NCBI GenBank assembly: GCA_963716235.1 | Contig: CAVQTE010000002.1 | Coordinates: forward strand, 110,011-174,010 | Reading direction: 5' to 3' | Origin: Sva-07 sp963716235 | Lineage (GTDB): Bacteria; Actinomycetota; Acidimicrobiia; Acidimicrobiales; Ilumatobacteraceae | DNA: 64,000 nt | Shown here: positions 25,123 through 34,523 of the stretch, piece after piece | Layout: every line of letters begins with the position of its first letter | How positions within the stretch are numbered: position 1 is the first letter of the stretch | Translations under genes and position numbers: made by a program | Notes under the pieces: generated by a model | Seen by the model: the letters and a program-made list of their open reading frames with translations, nothing else | The model's database searches: none | Told to the model about the DNA's origin: nothing

Positions 25123-27649
25123 GTGATCGACATCGACGCGGCACTGGCCGCGCTCTCGCTGGATGACAAGTGCACGCTCGTGGCGGGGCGCTCGACGTGG
25201 CGGACACATGCGTTCCCCGAAGCGGGCGTGCCGCAGCTCAAGATGTCCGACGGACCCAACGGCGTGCGCGGCGAGGGACATGGCGGATCGGGTACGCCGG
25301 GCGTCGTCGTGCCGGCCGGCATCACACTCGGCGCCACCTGGGACCCCGACCTCGTCGGCGAGATCGGGTCGCTGATCGGCACCGAGGCACGCCGCAAGGG
25401 CGCGCACATCGTGCTCGGCCCGACCGTCAACCTCCATCGAACCCCGGTCGGAGGCCGCACGTTCGAGTGCTACAGCGAAGACCCCGAACTCACCGGTGCG
25501 CTCGCGTCGGCCTACGTCCGTGGGGTGCAGTCGCACGACGTAGCCGTCACCGTCAAACACTTCGCCGCGAACGACACCGAGATCGAGCGGATGAGCGTCG
25601 ACGTCGACATCGACGAACGCACCCTTCGCGAGCTCTACCTGCGCCCGTTCGAACGCACCGTGAACGATGCCGACGCCTGGGGGATCATGAGCGCCTACAA
25701 CCGCCTCGACGGCGAGTTCTGCGCCCACAACCGGCGCCTGCTGACCGACATCCTGCGAGACGAATGGGGCTTCGACGGCTTCGTCGTGTCCGACTGGTAC
25801 GGCGTCCACGACGCAACCAGCGCGGCGAACGCCGGACTGAACCTGGAGATGCCCGGGCCGGTGCGCATCTACGGCAACAAGCTCGCCGCCGCCGTCGACC
25901 GCGGCGACGTCGACGAGGCTCAGGTCGACCGGCTCGTGCGCGATCTCCTCGTGCTCGCCAACCGCACGAAGGCCGACGAACGATCGGCCGACGACCCCGA
26001 GCAGTCGATCGACGATCCGGCCGAGCGCGCCCTCACACGTCGGGCCGCCATCGGCGGCACGGTGCTCCTGCGCAACGACCCGGTCGACGGGTCGCCGATC
26101 CTGCCATTCGACGCCACGATGGTCCGCTCGATCGCGATCGTCGGACCCGAACGCGTCGATCGATCGCTGTATGGGCGGCGGATCCGCCAGCCTCACCCCG
26201 TTCGGTCACCGCACGTTGCTCTCGGCGATCACCGATCGCGTGGGCCCCGGCACGGCGACCGACGCAATTGTCACGTACGAACCTGGGGTGCGCATCGACC
26301 GGCTCACCCCGGTGGTCCGCAAGGCGCAGCTCGTTCGCCCCGATGGCGAGCCCGGCCTGCGCGTCTCGTACGTGAACGGCGCCGACTGGGACGGAGAGGT
26401 CGCCGCCGAGGAGACGTCGTCGACGTCACTCGTGCGATTCTTCGGTTCCACACCTCCTGGCATCGATCCGCGCGGGTTCTCGGCGCGGATCGAAGGCGCG
26501 TTCGTCCCCGACGTCGATGGGCCGCACACGATCGGCATCGTCACCACCGGCCCGGTGTCGTTGGCCGTCGACGCCGGCAACGGCATGATCACCGTCGTCG
26601 AGGATCCCGACATGGAACTCCCGCGCAGCGAGGAGTTCTTCGGCTACGGCAGCGTCGAGGTCACCGAGACCATCGAGTGCACGGCCGGCGTGCCTGTGCC
26701 GGTCACCGTCAAGTGGTCGACCGTCGCCGGCAACGGCTTCGCCGCGATCCGCCTCGGCGTGCGCTCCCCCGAGCCCGCCGACCTCATGGATCGCGCCATC
26801 GCTGCCGCAGCCGCGGCCGACATCGCCGTTGTCGTGGTCGGCACGAACGACGAGTGGGAGACCGAGGGTCACGATCGCGCCACGATGGATCTCCCCGGTC
26901 GACAGGACGAACTGGTTCGCCGGGTGGTCGCCGCGAACCCACGTACCGCCGTGATCGTCAACGCCGGTTCGCCGGTGACGATGGACTGGGCGGCCGTCGA
27001 CGACCCGAGCGCCGCTCGCGCCGTCCTGACCTCGTTCTTCGCGGGTCAGGAGCAGGCCGAGGGTCTCGTCGACGTGCTGTTCGGTGACGCCGATCCCGGC
27101 GGCCGCCTGCCAACCACGTTCCCGAAGGCCCTCGCCGACCATCCGGCGTACCTGCACCATCGACCCGACCACGACAGCACGGGCGCAGGCACCCAGCGCT
27201 ACGGCGAAGGGTTGTTCATGGGATACCGCGGCTACGACGCCCGCTGCCTCGCGCCACGGTTCGCATTCGGGCACGGCCTCAGCTACGGCAGCTCCGACTG
27301 GGGCGAGCCGACCGCATCGACGCACACGATCGATGCCGACGGTTCGGTGACGGTGACCGTGCCGGTGACCGCAACAGGCGAACGCGACGCCACGGTCGTC
27401 GTGCAGGGCTACGTCGCGCCGATCGCGCCGAGCGCGAAGCGCCCCCCGAAGGAACTCAAGGTGTGGACCAAGGCGGTCGTCACGGCGGGCACCACGTCGG
27501 CGTCGATGCTGAAGTTCGGACGCGACGCGTTCCACCACTGGGACACTGCCACCGGATCGTGGGTCGTCGAGCCGGGCGAGTACGACCTCGTGATCGCGTC
27601 GGCCGCCGACAGCGAGCACGCCCGCATCCGCATCACCGTGACAGCCTGA
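25123..27649 (+). CDS. GH3 beta-glucosidase-like enzyme with PA14 domain, frameshifted
   Basis: Two overlapping frames together form one GH3 enzyme. GTG 25123 starts MIDIDAALAALSLDDKCTLV; the (beta/alpha)8 domain contains KMSDGPNGVRG, VKHFAAND and the nucleophile region GFVVSDWYGVHD. This frame runs past GSIAIVGPE-type sequence near 26160, but the family motif MGGGSASLTPFG appears in the +1 frame from 26171. That frame then contains a PA14 domain (GFSARIEGAFVPDVDGPHTIGI), GH3 C-terminal VVVVGTNDEWETEGHDRATM, YGEGLFMGYRGYD and an FnIII-like end. One extra base (or two lost) near 26165-26175 explains it. No signal peptide, so cytoplasmic. Either a sequence error or a real inactivation. Confidence 0.8.
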
Positions 27650-27743
27650 GCGCCGCACGACGCCCCGCGACGGTTTCCGCGCTGCTCCGGACTCGTCGCT
27701 GGACGGATTGCGGACGGTCGACGCTGGGTAGCGTCAGGACGTC

Positions 27744-28412
27744 ATGGCCGTGATCGTCGCGAACATCATCACCGACGTCATGGACTGGCTCGACGAGTTC
27801 TCGTCGAACTGGTGGTTCCTGCTGATCATCTTCACCGTTGCGCTGCTCGACTCGGTGATCCCGGTCGTGCCGGGTGAGACCACCGTGATCGCCGGCGGGG
27901 TCGCCGCCGGCGCAGGCAACCAGACCCTCGCCCTCGTGATCCTCGCGGGAGCCCTCGGTGCGTTCCTCGGCGACAACCTCGCATACACGATCGGCCACCG
28001 CTTCGAGCCCCGTGTCAGGGCCTGGGCCGCCAGGAAACCGAACCGCACCGAACGGCTCGATCAGTCCGGTCGCCAGATCCGCAAGCGCGGGGGTCCACTG
28101 CTCATCACGGCACGTTTCATCCCGGGTGGCCGCACCGTGTTGACCGTGTCGTGCGGCCTGACCCGCCAGCCGCGAGGTTGGTTCGCCAGGTGGGTGGCCG
28201 TCGCCGCGGTCATCTGGGCGACCTACGCCGCCGGGCTCGGCTACCTCTTCGGACAGGCCTTCGAGGACGACCACGCCATCGCGTTCTGGCTGGCCTTCGG
28301 CACCGCTCTCGGCATCACGGCGTTGATCGAGATCATCCGATGGATCCGCGATCGGCGACGTACCCCTGTGATTGCGCACGCCGAGGAGCCCGACCGTACG
28401 CTGGGCGAATGA
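27744..28412 (+). CDS. DedA family membrane protein
   Basis: 222 residues. VTT/DedA domain: LLDSVIPVVPGETTVIAGGVAAG, GAFLGDNLAYTIGHRFEP, RFIPGGRTVLTVSCGLTRQPRGWF (the conserved R/G motif) and several helices. DedA proteins flip polyprenyl or phospholipid carriers and support the proton motive force. A TAGCGT -10-like hexamer lies 9 nt before ATG 27744. It overlaps the ETF alpha gene by 4 nt, making it first of a seven-gene operon, although a functional link with the redox genes is not obvious. Confidence 0.88.
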   Translation: MAVIVANIITDVMDWLDEFSSNWWFLLIIFTVALLDSVIPVVPGETTVIAGGVAAGAGNQTLALVILAGALGAFLGDNLAYTIGHRFEPRVRAWAARKPNRTERLDQSGRQIRKRGGPLLITARFIPGGRTVLTVSCGLTRQPRGWFARWVAVAAVIWATYAAGLGYLFGQAFEDDHAIAFWLAFGTALGITALIEIIRWIRDRRRTPVIAHAEEPDRTLGE

Positions 28413-29359
28413 TTGCGCTGATCCCGGTACGTGACGGGGTGCTCCCCGCCGGCGCTGCCGAGACGATCAGCGAGTGCAACGGACACGCCCTCGTGGCGGG
28501 CACCGGAACGGGCGACATCGAACTCGACGGGATCGCAACCACCGCACTGCTCGTCGAACTCGGACCGGTCGAACCCGCCCGCTGGACCGCCACGCTGGCA
28601 CCGATCATCCGCCGGCTCGCCGAGCAGGGTGTCGACACCGACATCGTCGTACTCCCCCATGCGCCTGACGGCCGCGACCTGGCACCGCACCTCGCGCTCG
28701 CCCTCGATCGGCCGCTGCTCGCGGGCGCGACCGAAGTTTCCGCCCACCGTGTTCGAGTCGCCCGACGAGGTGGTCTCGAACTCCACGAGCAGCGACCGAC
28801 CGGACCGTTCGTGGCCACACTGCAGACCGGTGCCCGCGGGCCGGTCGCCTTCGAGGGTTCGCCGGCGGTCGGGCGAATCGACCCTCAGGGCGACATCCCG
28901 GCCACGCACGATGCACACGTGATCGAGGTCCTGCCACCCGACGTGCAGACCATGGACCTCACCGAGGCCCGCCGGATCGTCGGTGGCGGCGCCGGCCTCG
29001 AGAGCGAAGCACGTTTCGAGCAGCTCGACCGGTTCGCTGCCTCCATCGGCGGTGTGATGGGTGCGACCCGCGTCATCACCGACCGGTCGTGGGTGCACCA
29101 CGATCGTCAGATCGGCACGACCGGTGTCGTTGTCGACCCGGTGCTGTACCTCTCGTTCGGTGTGAGTGGAGCAGTGCAACACACGAGCGGGCTCGGACAT
29201 CCCGACCACATCGTCAGCGTCAACACCGACCCGCACTGCCCGATGATGGCGATGTCGGACCTGGCGATCGTCGCCGACGCCAACGAGACACTCGACGTAC
29301 TACTCCGCCTGATCCAGTCCGCCGCCGACCACCAACCGAGCGACGCCAACCATGAGTGA
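28409..29359 (+). CDS. fixB: Electron transfer flavoprotein alpha subunit (FixB-like), mycofactocin-associated type
   Basis: 316 residues. N-terminal alpha/beta domain, then the FAD-binding C-terminal part: ARRIVGGGAGLESEARFEQLDRFAASIGGVMGATR, QIGTTGVVVDPVLYLSFGVSGAVQHTSGL, and SVNTDPHCPMMAMSDLAIVAD. These are the alpha-subunit FAD contacts. It partners with the beta subunit at 31011 and passes electrons to the FixC quinone reductase encoded next. It overlaps DedA by 4 nt and FixC by 8 nt. Confidence 0.92.
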   Translation: MIALIPVRDGVLPAGAAETISECNGHALVAGTGTGDIELDGIATTALLVELGPVEPARWTATLAPIIRRLAEQGVDTDIVVLPHAPDGRDLAPHLALALDRPLLAGATEVSAHRVRVARRGGLELHEQRPTGPFVATLQTGARGPVAFEGSPAVGRIDPQGDIPATHDAHVIEVLPPDVQTMDLTEARRIVGGGAGLESEARFEQLDRFAASIGGVMGATRVITDRSWVHHDRQIGTTGVVVDPVLYLSFGVSGAVQHTSGLGHPDHIVSVNTDPHCPMMAMSDLAIVADANETLDVLLRLIQSAADHQPSDANHE

Positions 29360-30662
29360 AGCGACGACTGCCGACGCCATCGTGGTCGGTGCGGGACCGG
29401 CAGGTTCTGCGGCTGCGACGGTGCTCGCCCGTCAGGGATACTCGGTGATCCTGCTCGAACGGGGCAGCTTCCCGGGATCGAAGAACATGTACGGCGGCGT
29501 CGTGTACCCGCGCATTCTCGACCAGCTGCATCCCGAGTGGTGGCTCGAGGCACCCATCCAGCGCTGGGTCACCCGCCGATCCACCATGGTGCTCACCGAG
29601 ACCCAGGCGCTCACCGTCGACTTCCGGTCGACCAACTGGGGAACGCCTCCATACAACGGCGCCACGGCCTACCGACCCGACTGGGACCACTGGCTCGCCG
29701 GGAAGGCCGAAGCCGACGGCGCCCTGCTCGTGTGTTCCACCACGGCGACCGGACTGCTGCGCAACGACAACGGCCACGTGATCGGTGTCACGACCGACCG
29801 CCCCGATGGCGACCTCCGCGCCCGTGTGGTCATTGCCTGTGACGGCGTGAACAGTTTCCTCGCCAAGGAGGCCGGGCTCTACGGCGAGGTCGACGCGGCA
29901 AACTACACCGTCGGTGTCAAGGAGACGATCGCCCTGCCCAAGGACGTCATCGACGAGCGCTTCGGCGTTCGCGACCTCGACGGCGTCGACATCGAGATCC
30001 TCGGAGGCACGTCGGGCGTCAATGGCGGCGGGTTCATCTACACGAACCTCGACACGCTCGCGGTCGGTGTCGTGCTCAAGCTCCCCAAGCTCGGTGCGCA
30101 AAAACTTCGACCTGAACAGATCATCGCCAACCTCAAGGCGCACCCGGCGATCGCTCCACTCGTCGAGGGCGGCGAGATCAAGGAGTACTCGGCGCACGTG
30201 ATCCCCGAGGCCGGTCTCTCGATGATGCCGAAGATGACGGGTGACGGAATGCTCGTGGCGGGCGACGCGGCAGCGATGTGTCTGGCAGCGGGCATCTGGC
30301 TCGAGGGGGTCAACTTCGCGATGGCGAGCGGCATGTACGCGGGCGAAGCGGCCGCCGAGGCCCTCGCTGCGAGCGACACGAGCGCCGCCGGACTTGCGGG
30401 CTACGAACGCCGGTTGAACGACACGTTCGTCCTGCGTGATCACCGCAAGCTGCGTCGGGCGCCGTCACTGGTGCTGTCGGATCGGGTCCAGCATCGGTAC
30501 CCCGACATGATCGCCAATACGGTGGAGCGCATGTTCCGCGTCGACAACCCGACACCGAAGCCGGGACTGCGGCGCATTCTCAACGAGGAACGCAAGCGCG
30601 CCGGTGTGAAGCTGCGCGATCTCGCCAGGGACGCCCGTGACGGAATGAGGACGTTCGGATGA
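29352..30662 (+). CDS. fixC: ETF-quinone oxidoreductase flavoprotein FixC
   Basis: 436 residues. FAD-binding N-terminus DAIVVGAGPAGSAAATVLARQGYSVILLERG, then GSKNMYGGVVYPRIL, CDGVNSFLAKEAG and a C-terminal GDAAAMCLAAGIWLEGVNFAMASGMYAGEAAAEAL. These match FixC/ETF-QO, which takes electrons from ETF and reduces quinone. Its Fe-S centre is supplied by the separate FixX protein, whose gene overlaps by 4 nt. Confidence 0.94.
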   Translation: MSEATTADAIVVGAGPAGSAAATVLARQGYSVILLERGSFPGSKNMYGGVVYPRILDQLHPEWWLEAPIQRWVTRRSTMVLTETQALTVDFRSTNWGTPPYNGATAYRPDWDHWLAGKAEADGALLVCSTTATGLLRNDNGHVIGVTTDRPDGDLRARVVIACDGVNSFLAKEAGLYGEVDAANYTVGVKETIALPKDVIDERFGVRDLDGVDIEILGGTSGVNGGGFIYTNLDTLAVGVVLKLPKLGAQKLRPEQIIANLKAHPAIAPLVEGGEIKEYSAHVIPEAGLSMMPKMTGDGMLVAGDAAAMCLAAGIWLEGVNFAMASGMYAGEAAAEALAASDTSAAGLAGYERRLNDTFVLRDHRKLRRAPSLVLSDRVQHRYPDMIANTVERMFRVDNPTPKPGLRRILNEERKRAGVKLRDLARDARDGMRTFG

Positions 30663-30985
30663 GTACACCGCCGGCGAACACGGGGCTGACCGGCGAGCGC
30701 TGGCCCGAGTTGTCGTTCGAGGACCTGATCGGCTCGACGCGTTTCGACATCCACGAACGTGCCCACATCACCGTCGACGACACGATCTGCGCCGACTGCT
30801 CGACACGCGAGTGCATCGTGGCCTGCCCGGCCAACCTGTTCGTTCCCACGAGCGATGGCGGCATCCTGTTCAACTACGAGCAGTGTTTCGAGTGCGGTAC
30901 CTGCTACCTGCTGTGCAACAAGGAAGGTGCCATCACGTGGACCTACCCGGAAGGCGGCCACGGGGTCGTCTTCAAGCGAACGTGA
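30659..30985 (+). CDS. fixX: FixX ferredoxin-like protein
   Basis: 108 residues. Cys motifs CADCSTRECIVACPANLF and FEYGTCYLLCN-type CFECGTCYLLC supply the [4Fe-4S] ligands of the FixX/ETF-QO C-terminal domain. The N-terminus FDIHERAHITVDD is typical. It forms the iron-sulfur part of the FixCX complex. Confidence 0.94.
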   Translation: MSTPPANTGLTGERWPELSFEDLIGSTRFDIHERAHITVDDTICADCSTRECIVACPANLFVPTSDGGILFNYEQCFECGTCYLLCNKEGAITWTYPEGGHGVVFKRT

Positions 30986-31010
30986 GCGCACGGCGACCGG
31001 TGGCGATGTC

Positions 31011-31820
31011 GTGAGGATCACCGTCTGCTGGAAGTGGGTGTCGCTCGACCGCGAACACGACGTCGACGAACGCTGGGCCGGGGTCTCCGCAGCCGACGAG
31101 GCCGCGCTCGAGGTGGCACTCTCGTTGCGTGACGTGGTCGCGGACTCCGACGTGCAGGTGATCTGTCTCGGACCACCCGAGGCCGACGACGTGCTGCGCG
31201 ACGCGCTCGCCGCTGGGGCGCACTCCGCCACGAGGATCGACGCGTCGCCGGAACTCGACGGGCGCACGGTTGCCGGCGCGATCGCCGATCACCTCCACAG
31301 CGCCGACCTGGTGCTGTGCGGCGACTACTCGATCGATCGAGGCACGGGCTCGGTCCCGGCGTTCCTCGCAGCCGAACTCGGCGCGGCCCAGGCCCTCGGC
31401 CTGGTGGGGATCGACGTGGCGACGGCAACCACCATGCCACTGCGCGTCGTGCGCCGGCTCGACGGCGGCCGGCGCGAGGTGCTCGATGTGTCCCTCCCCG
31501 CTGTGCTGTCGGTCGAGGGATCGGTGGCGAGGCTCCGTCGGGCATCGCTCGCCGCATCGCTCGCATCCCGTGGCAGACCGATCACCGCCGTGGCCGGCCC
31601 CCACGGTCGGCCGGCCGAGGCCGAAGTGCACCCGTACCGGCCGCGGGCCAGGACGCTGCCGGCTCCGGCGGGTGACTCGCTCTCGCGAGTCAGGGCGATC
31701 CTCGACGTCGGCGGCGACGACGCTCATGCCGAGACGATGACCCTCGACCCGCCGGCAGCCGCACGTCGCATCCTCGAACAGCTCGACGAGTGGGGCTACG
31801 ACACCCCTGTCCCTGGCTGA
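31011..31820 (+). CDS. fixA: Electron transfer flavoprotein beta subunit (FixA-like), mycofactocin-associated type
   Basis: 269 residues from GTG 31011. Start VRITVCWKWV, then AADEAALEVALSLRD, LVLCGDYSIDRGTGSVPAFLAAELG and the beta-signature VVRRLDGGRREVLDVSLPAVLSVE. It binds the AMP-type site in ordinary ETFs; which flavin site is used here cannot be told. Order alpha-FixC-FixX-beta differs from the classical fixABCX order. It lies 7 bp before mftE. Confidence 0.9.
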   Translation: MRITVCWKWVSLDREHDVDERWAGVSAADEAALEVALSLRDVVADSDVQVICLGPPEADDVLRDALAAGAHSATRIDASPELDGRTVAGAIADHLHSADLVLCGDYSIDRGTGSVPAFLAAELGAAQALGLVGIDVATATTMPLRVVRRLDGGRREVLDVSLPAVLSVEGSVARLRRASLAASLASRGRPITAVAGPHGRPAEAEVHPYRPRARTLPAPAGDSLSRVRAILDVGGDDAHAETMTLDPPAAARRILEQLDEWGYDTPVPG

Positions 31821-31827
31821 GCCGCCC

Positions 31828-32559
31828 ATGCACCTCGGTGATGCGACGTGGAACGAGATCGACCGGGCCACGACGGTCGGGCGGCGGTCCGACGACGGCA
31901 CACTCGCACCGATCCTGCTCATCCCGGTCGGGTCGACCGAGCAACACGGGCCCCATCTTCCGCTGGCGACCGACACGATGATCGCCGAGGAGATCGCCGG
32001 GCGGGCGGTTCACCGCACCGACGGCCTGATGATCGGCCCGACGATCTCGGTCAGTGCCTCGGGTGAGCACGCCGACTTCCCTGGCACGCTGTCGATCGGG
32101 ACGGCGACCACGACGGCCCTCGTCGTCGAGTTGGTGCGCAGCGCGGACTGGGCTGCCGGCGTGGTGCTCGTGAACGGCCATGGCGGAAACCATCGGGCCA
32201 TCACCGAGGCGGTGGCCACGCTCACCACCGAGGGGCGCACGGCGCTCGGGTGGTGGCCATCGTGGCCGCGGCGGCTCGACGGGGGCCCCGCCGACCTCCA
32301 CGCCGGGCGCATCGAGACGTCGATGATGCTGGCGATCGACCCCGGACTCGTGCGGCTCGAACTCGCCGTCGCCGGCGCCGACTCGTCGATCGATGAGCTG
32401 CGCACACGCGGGGTTCGCGCCGTCAGCGTCAACGGCGTGCTCGGCGACCCGGATGGAGCATCGGGACGTGAGGGTGAGAAGTTCATCACCGCGTTCGTCG
32501 ACGACCTCATTCATCAGATCGAGCGGTGGCGCCCGATCGACGCGTCGTCGGAGACGTGA
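31828..32559 (+). CDS. mftE: Mycofactocin peptidase MftE (creatininase family)
   Basis: 243 residues. Metal-binding creatininase motifs: PVGSTEQHGPHLPLATDT, SASGEHADFPGTLSIG, VNGHGGNHRAI, HAGRIETSMML and GVLGDP near the C-terminus. MftE cleaves the decarboxylated, crosslinked Val-Tyr end from the MftA peptide to release the AHDP intermediate of mycofactocin. Neither the precursor peptide mftA nor mftB, mftC or mftD is visible within several kilobases, so this locus holds only the late steps. Confidence 0.9.
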   Translation: MHLGDATWNEIDRATTVGRRSDDGTLAPILLIPVGSTEQHGPHLPLATDTMIAEEIAGRAVHRTDGLMIGPTISVSASGEHADFPGTLSIGTATTTALVVELVRSADWAAGVVLVNGHGGNHRAITEAVATLTTEGRTALGWWPSWPRRLDGGPADLHAGRIETSMMLAIDPGLVRLELAVAGADSSIDELRTRGVRAVSVNGVLGDPDGASGREGEKFITAFVDDLIHQIERWRPIDASSET

Positions 32560-33800
32560 TCGAGGCCGTGCGGTATCGACTCGACCGTTCGTGGAACCGA
32601 TACCCCGGCATGGTGCTCGCCGGGTCGCCGCTGCGCCTGTTCCGCACGACGCCGGCCGGGTCGGACGTGCTCGATCGGCTTGCGGACGGCGACGACGTCG
32701 AGCCGTCCGTGCTCGTCGACCGGCTGCTCGATGCCGGTGCGATCCATCCTTGCGACACCGCGAGGCCGGGGATCCACGGCGTCACGGTCGTGACGCCTCA
32801 GTTACGGACCGACGCCACGAGCCGGATCCATGACGATGGTCGCATCACGATCGACGATGGATCGATACCGCCACTTGTCGGTGCCACCCACCGCCTCCCC
32901 GTCAGGAGTGGGCCTGCGGCTGCTCGGAACGCGGCGCGGCCATTCATCGACACCGAACTCGTGGTGTTCCTCGATGCCGATGTCGAGGCCCCCGACGGCT
33001 GGCTCGAACCACTCCTCGCCCACTTCGACGACCCGAAGGTCGGCCTGGTCGCCCCCCGAGTCACCGGCGAAGCCGGATCGCCGCTCGACCTCGGCGACGA
33101 GCCCGCCCGTATCCGCTCCGGCACACGGGTGAGCTACGTGCCCGGCGCAGCACTTGTCGTGCGGGTCGCCGCGTTCGATGCCGTCGGCGGGTTCGATCCC
33201 GCACTGCGGTTCGGAGAGGACGTCGACTTCGTGTGGCGTCTCGACGAGGCGGGCTGGCGATGTCGATACGAACCAGCGGGAGCGGTCTGGCACGAGCCCC
33301 GAGCCACGCTCCGCGAGCGCCTGCGACAGCACGCGAGCTACGGCACCTCGGCAGCCCCACTGGCCCTGCGACATCCGGGCGCGCTCTCACCGGCGCGGTT
33401 CAACGGATGGACCGCGTTCGTGTGGGCAGCGATCGTCGGCGGCCATCCCTTCATCGGTGGTGCCGCGGCCATTGGCAGCTCGCTCGCACTCGGCCACAAG
33501 CTGCCCGACCTCCCGAGGGCCGCATCGTTCAGGCTCGCGATGCGCGGGCACCTGCTGGCCGCACGACAGATCGCCGATGCGGTGCGGCGGGCTTGGTGGC
33601 CGATCGTGCTGGTCGTCTCGCTCGTCTCGCGGCGGATGCGGTGGATCGCACTCGCATCGGTCGTGGCCGACGTGCGGGCAGCGCCGACCGACATCGCCTA
33701 CGGGTGGGGCGTGTGGAGTGGCATGGTGCGCCACCGCACGTGCGGCCCGATCGTCCCCCGTTTCAGCGCATGGCCGGGGCACCGGCCTCGGCCGCGGTGA
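32556..33800 (+). CDS. mftF: Mycofactocin glycosyltransferase MftF
   Basis: 414 residues from GTG 32556, which overlaps the mftE stop (GTGA); an in-frame GTG at 32526 is less likely. The N-terminal region with WNRYPGMVLAGSPLRLFR is typical of MftF. The GT2 domain has GPAAARNAARPF, the DxD motif LDADVEAP, and RFGEDVDFVWRLDEAGW. C-terminal membrane helices follow. The segment before GPAAARN is shorter than in typical MftF proteins. MftF adds glucose units to premycofactocin. The 3' end overlaps the convergent DUF4395 gene by 38 bp. Confidence 0.88.
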   Translation: MIEAVRYRLDRSWNRYPGMVLAGSPLRLFRTTPAGSDVLDRLADGDDVEPSVLVDRLLDAGAIHPCDTARPGIHGVTVVTPQLRTDATSRIHDDGRITIDDGSIPPLVGATHRLPVRSGPAAARNAARPFIDTELVVFLDADVEAPDGWLEPLLAHFDDPKVGLVAPRVTGEAGSPLDLGDEPARIRSGTRVSYVPGAALVVRVAAFDAVGGFDPALRFGEDVDFVWRLDEAGWRCRYEPAGAVWHEPRATLRERLRQHASYGTSAAPLALRHPGALSPARFNGWTAFVWAAIVGGHPFIGGAAAIGSSLALGHKLPDLPRAASFRLAMRGHLLAARQIADAVRRAWWPIVLVVSLVSRRMRWIALASVVADVRAAPTDIAYGWGVWSGMVRHRTCGPIVPRFSAWPGHRPRPR

Positions 33801-34341
33801 CCGCTGCCGGGGCACCACCACTCACGCCGTCGACTTCTTGGCGGGCCTCGACGAGCGCCTGACGGAGACGTGCGCTGATGTCGTTGCAGTCGGCGCATCC
33901 CCAGATGGCGCTGTAGGCAATACAGCCGAGGCAGACCGCGAAGGCCGCTTCGAGTGTGGCGGCCGCAGCGAGCGCGGCGATCAAGCCCCAACTGACCGCC
34001 GGGACTTCGAGCAACCAGGCGACCGAGGCCAGCGCTGTGAAGCCGAGACCGATGGCCTGGGCGAAGCGCTTCGGTGGGCCGGGAACCCGACGAGAGTGAA
34101 ACCCTGCGCCACGACGAGCCTCGACACGAGGTGTGGCGAATCGAGTGGCGAACTGGCCGAGCGGCGACAGGGTCGGCCCGGTCGCTACCCGGGCGAGGAA
34201 GCCATAGGTGAGCGGGATCAGGATCCACCCCTCACGCAGGGTCAGGAACGCGAGTGCCATCACCACCACGCCGGCCGCCACGATGCGAGCGGAGGTCTCG
34301 TTGACGGGGTCGGGAAACTGGAACAGCCGGCTCAGATTCAC
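33763..34341 (-). CDS. DUF4395 membrane protein
   Basis: 192 residues from GTG 34341. FQFPDPVNETSARIVA start, four hydrophobic helices and CLGCIAYSAIWGCADC near the C-terminus (four Cys in two pairs), typical of actinobacterial DUF4395. Function unknown; relatives are often near thioredoxin-like or sulfur-transfer genes, suggesting redox chemistry of the Cys pairs. It is divergent from the alanine-racemase-like gene. Confidence 0.8.
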   Translation of the reverse strand: MNLSRLFQFPDPVNETSARIVAAGVVVMALAFLTLREGWILIPLTYGFLARVATGPTLSPLGQFATRFATPRVEARRGAGFHSRRVPGPPKRFAQAIGLGFTALASVAWLLEVPAVSWGLIAALAAAATLEAAFAVCLGCIAYSAIWGCADCNDISARLRQALVEARQEVDGVSGGAPAAVTAAEAGAPAMR

Positions 34342-34510
34342 GTGCCGAAGGTTATCGCCGACAAATCCGATCAACACAGTCGGGATTCGCGCAACACAGG
34401 CCCATCGGCCTCGTCCACGAATCTGCGTGAGCGCCGATCACCGCCTTCGACGTTCTCGCTCACACAAACTTGTGGCTCACAGAAATCTCGGCGCGACCTC
34501 GAAGCGCCAC

Positions 34511-34516
34511 TACCGT
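34511..34516 (+). promoter_or_regulatory. -10 element TACCGT
   Basis: TACCGT lies 7 nt before GTG 34524 and identifies that GTG, rather than GTG 34518, as the likely leaderless start. The 180-bp region 34342-34523 also contains GCTCACACAAA (34458-34468). Confidence 0.35.
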
Positions 34517-34523
34517 CGTGGCG

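Noticed and set aside
30986..31827. Mycofactocin precursor mftA near mftE
   Set aside because: No small frame ending in the expected C-terminal Val-Tyr was found; the region codes for the ETF beta subunit.
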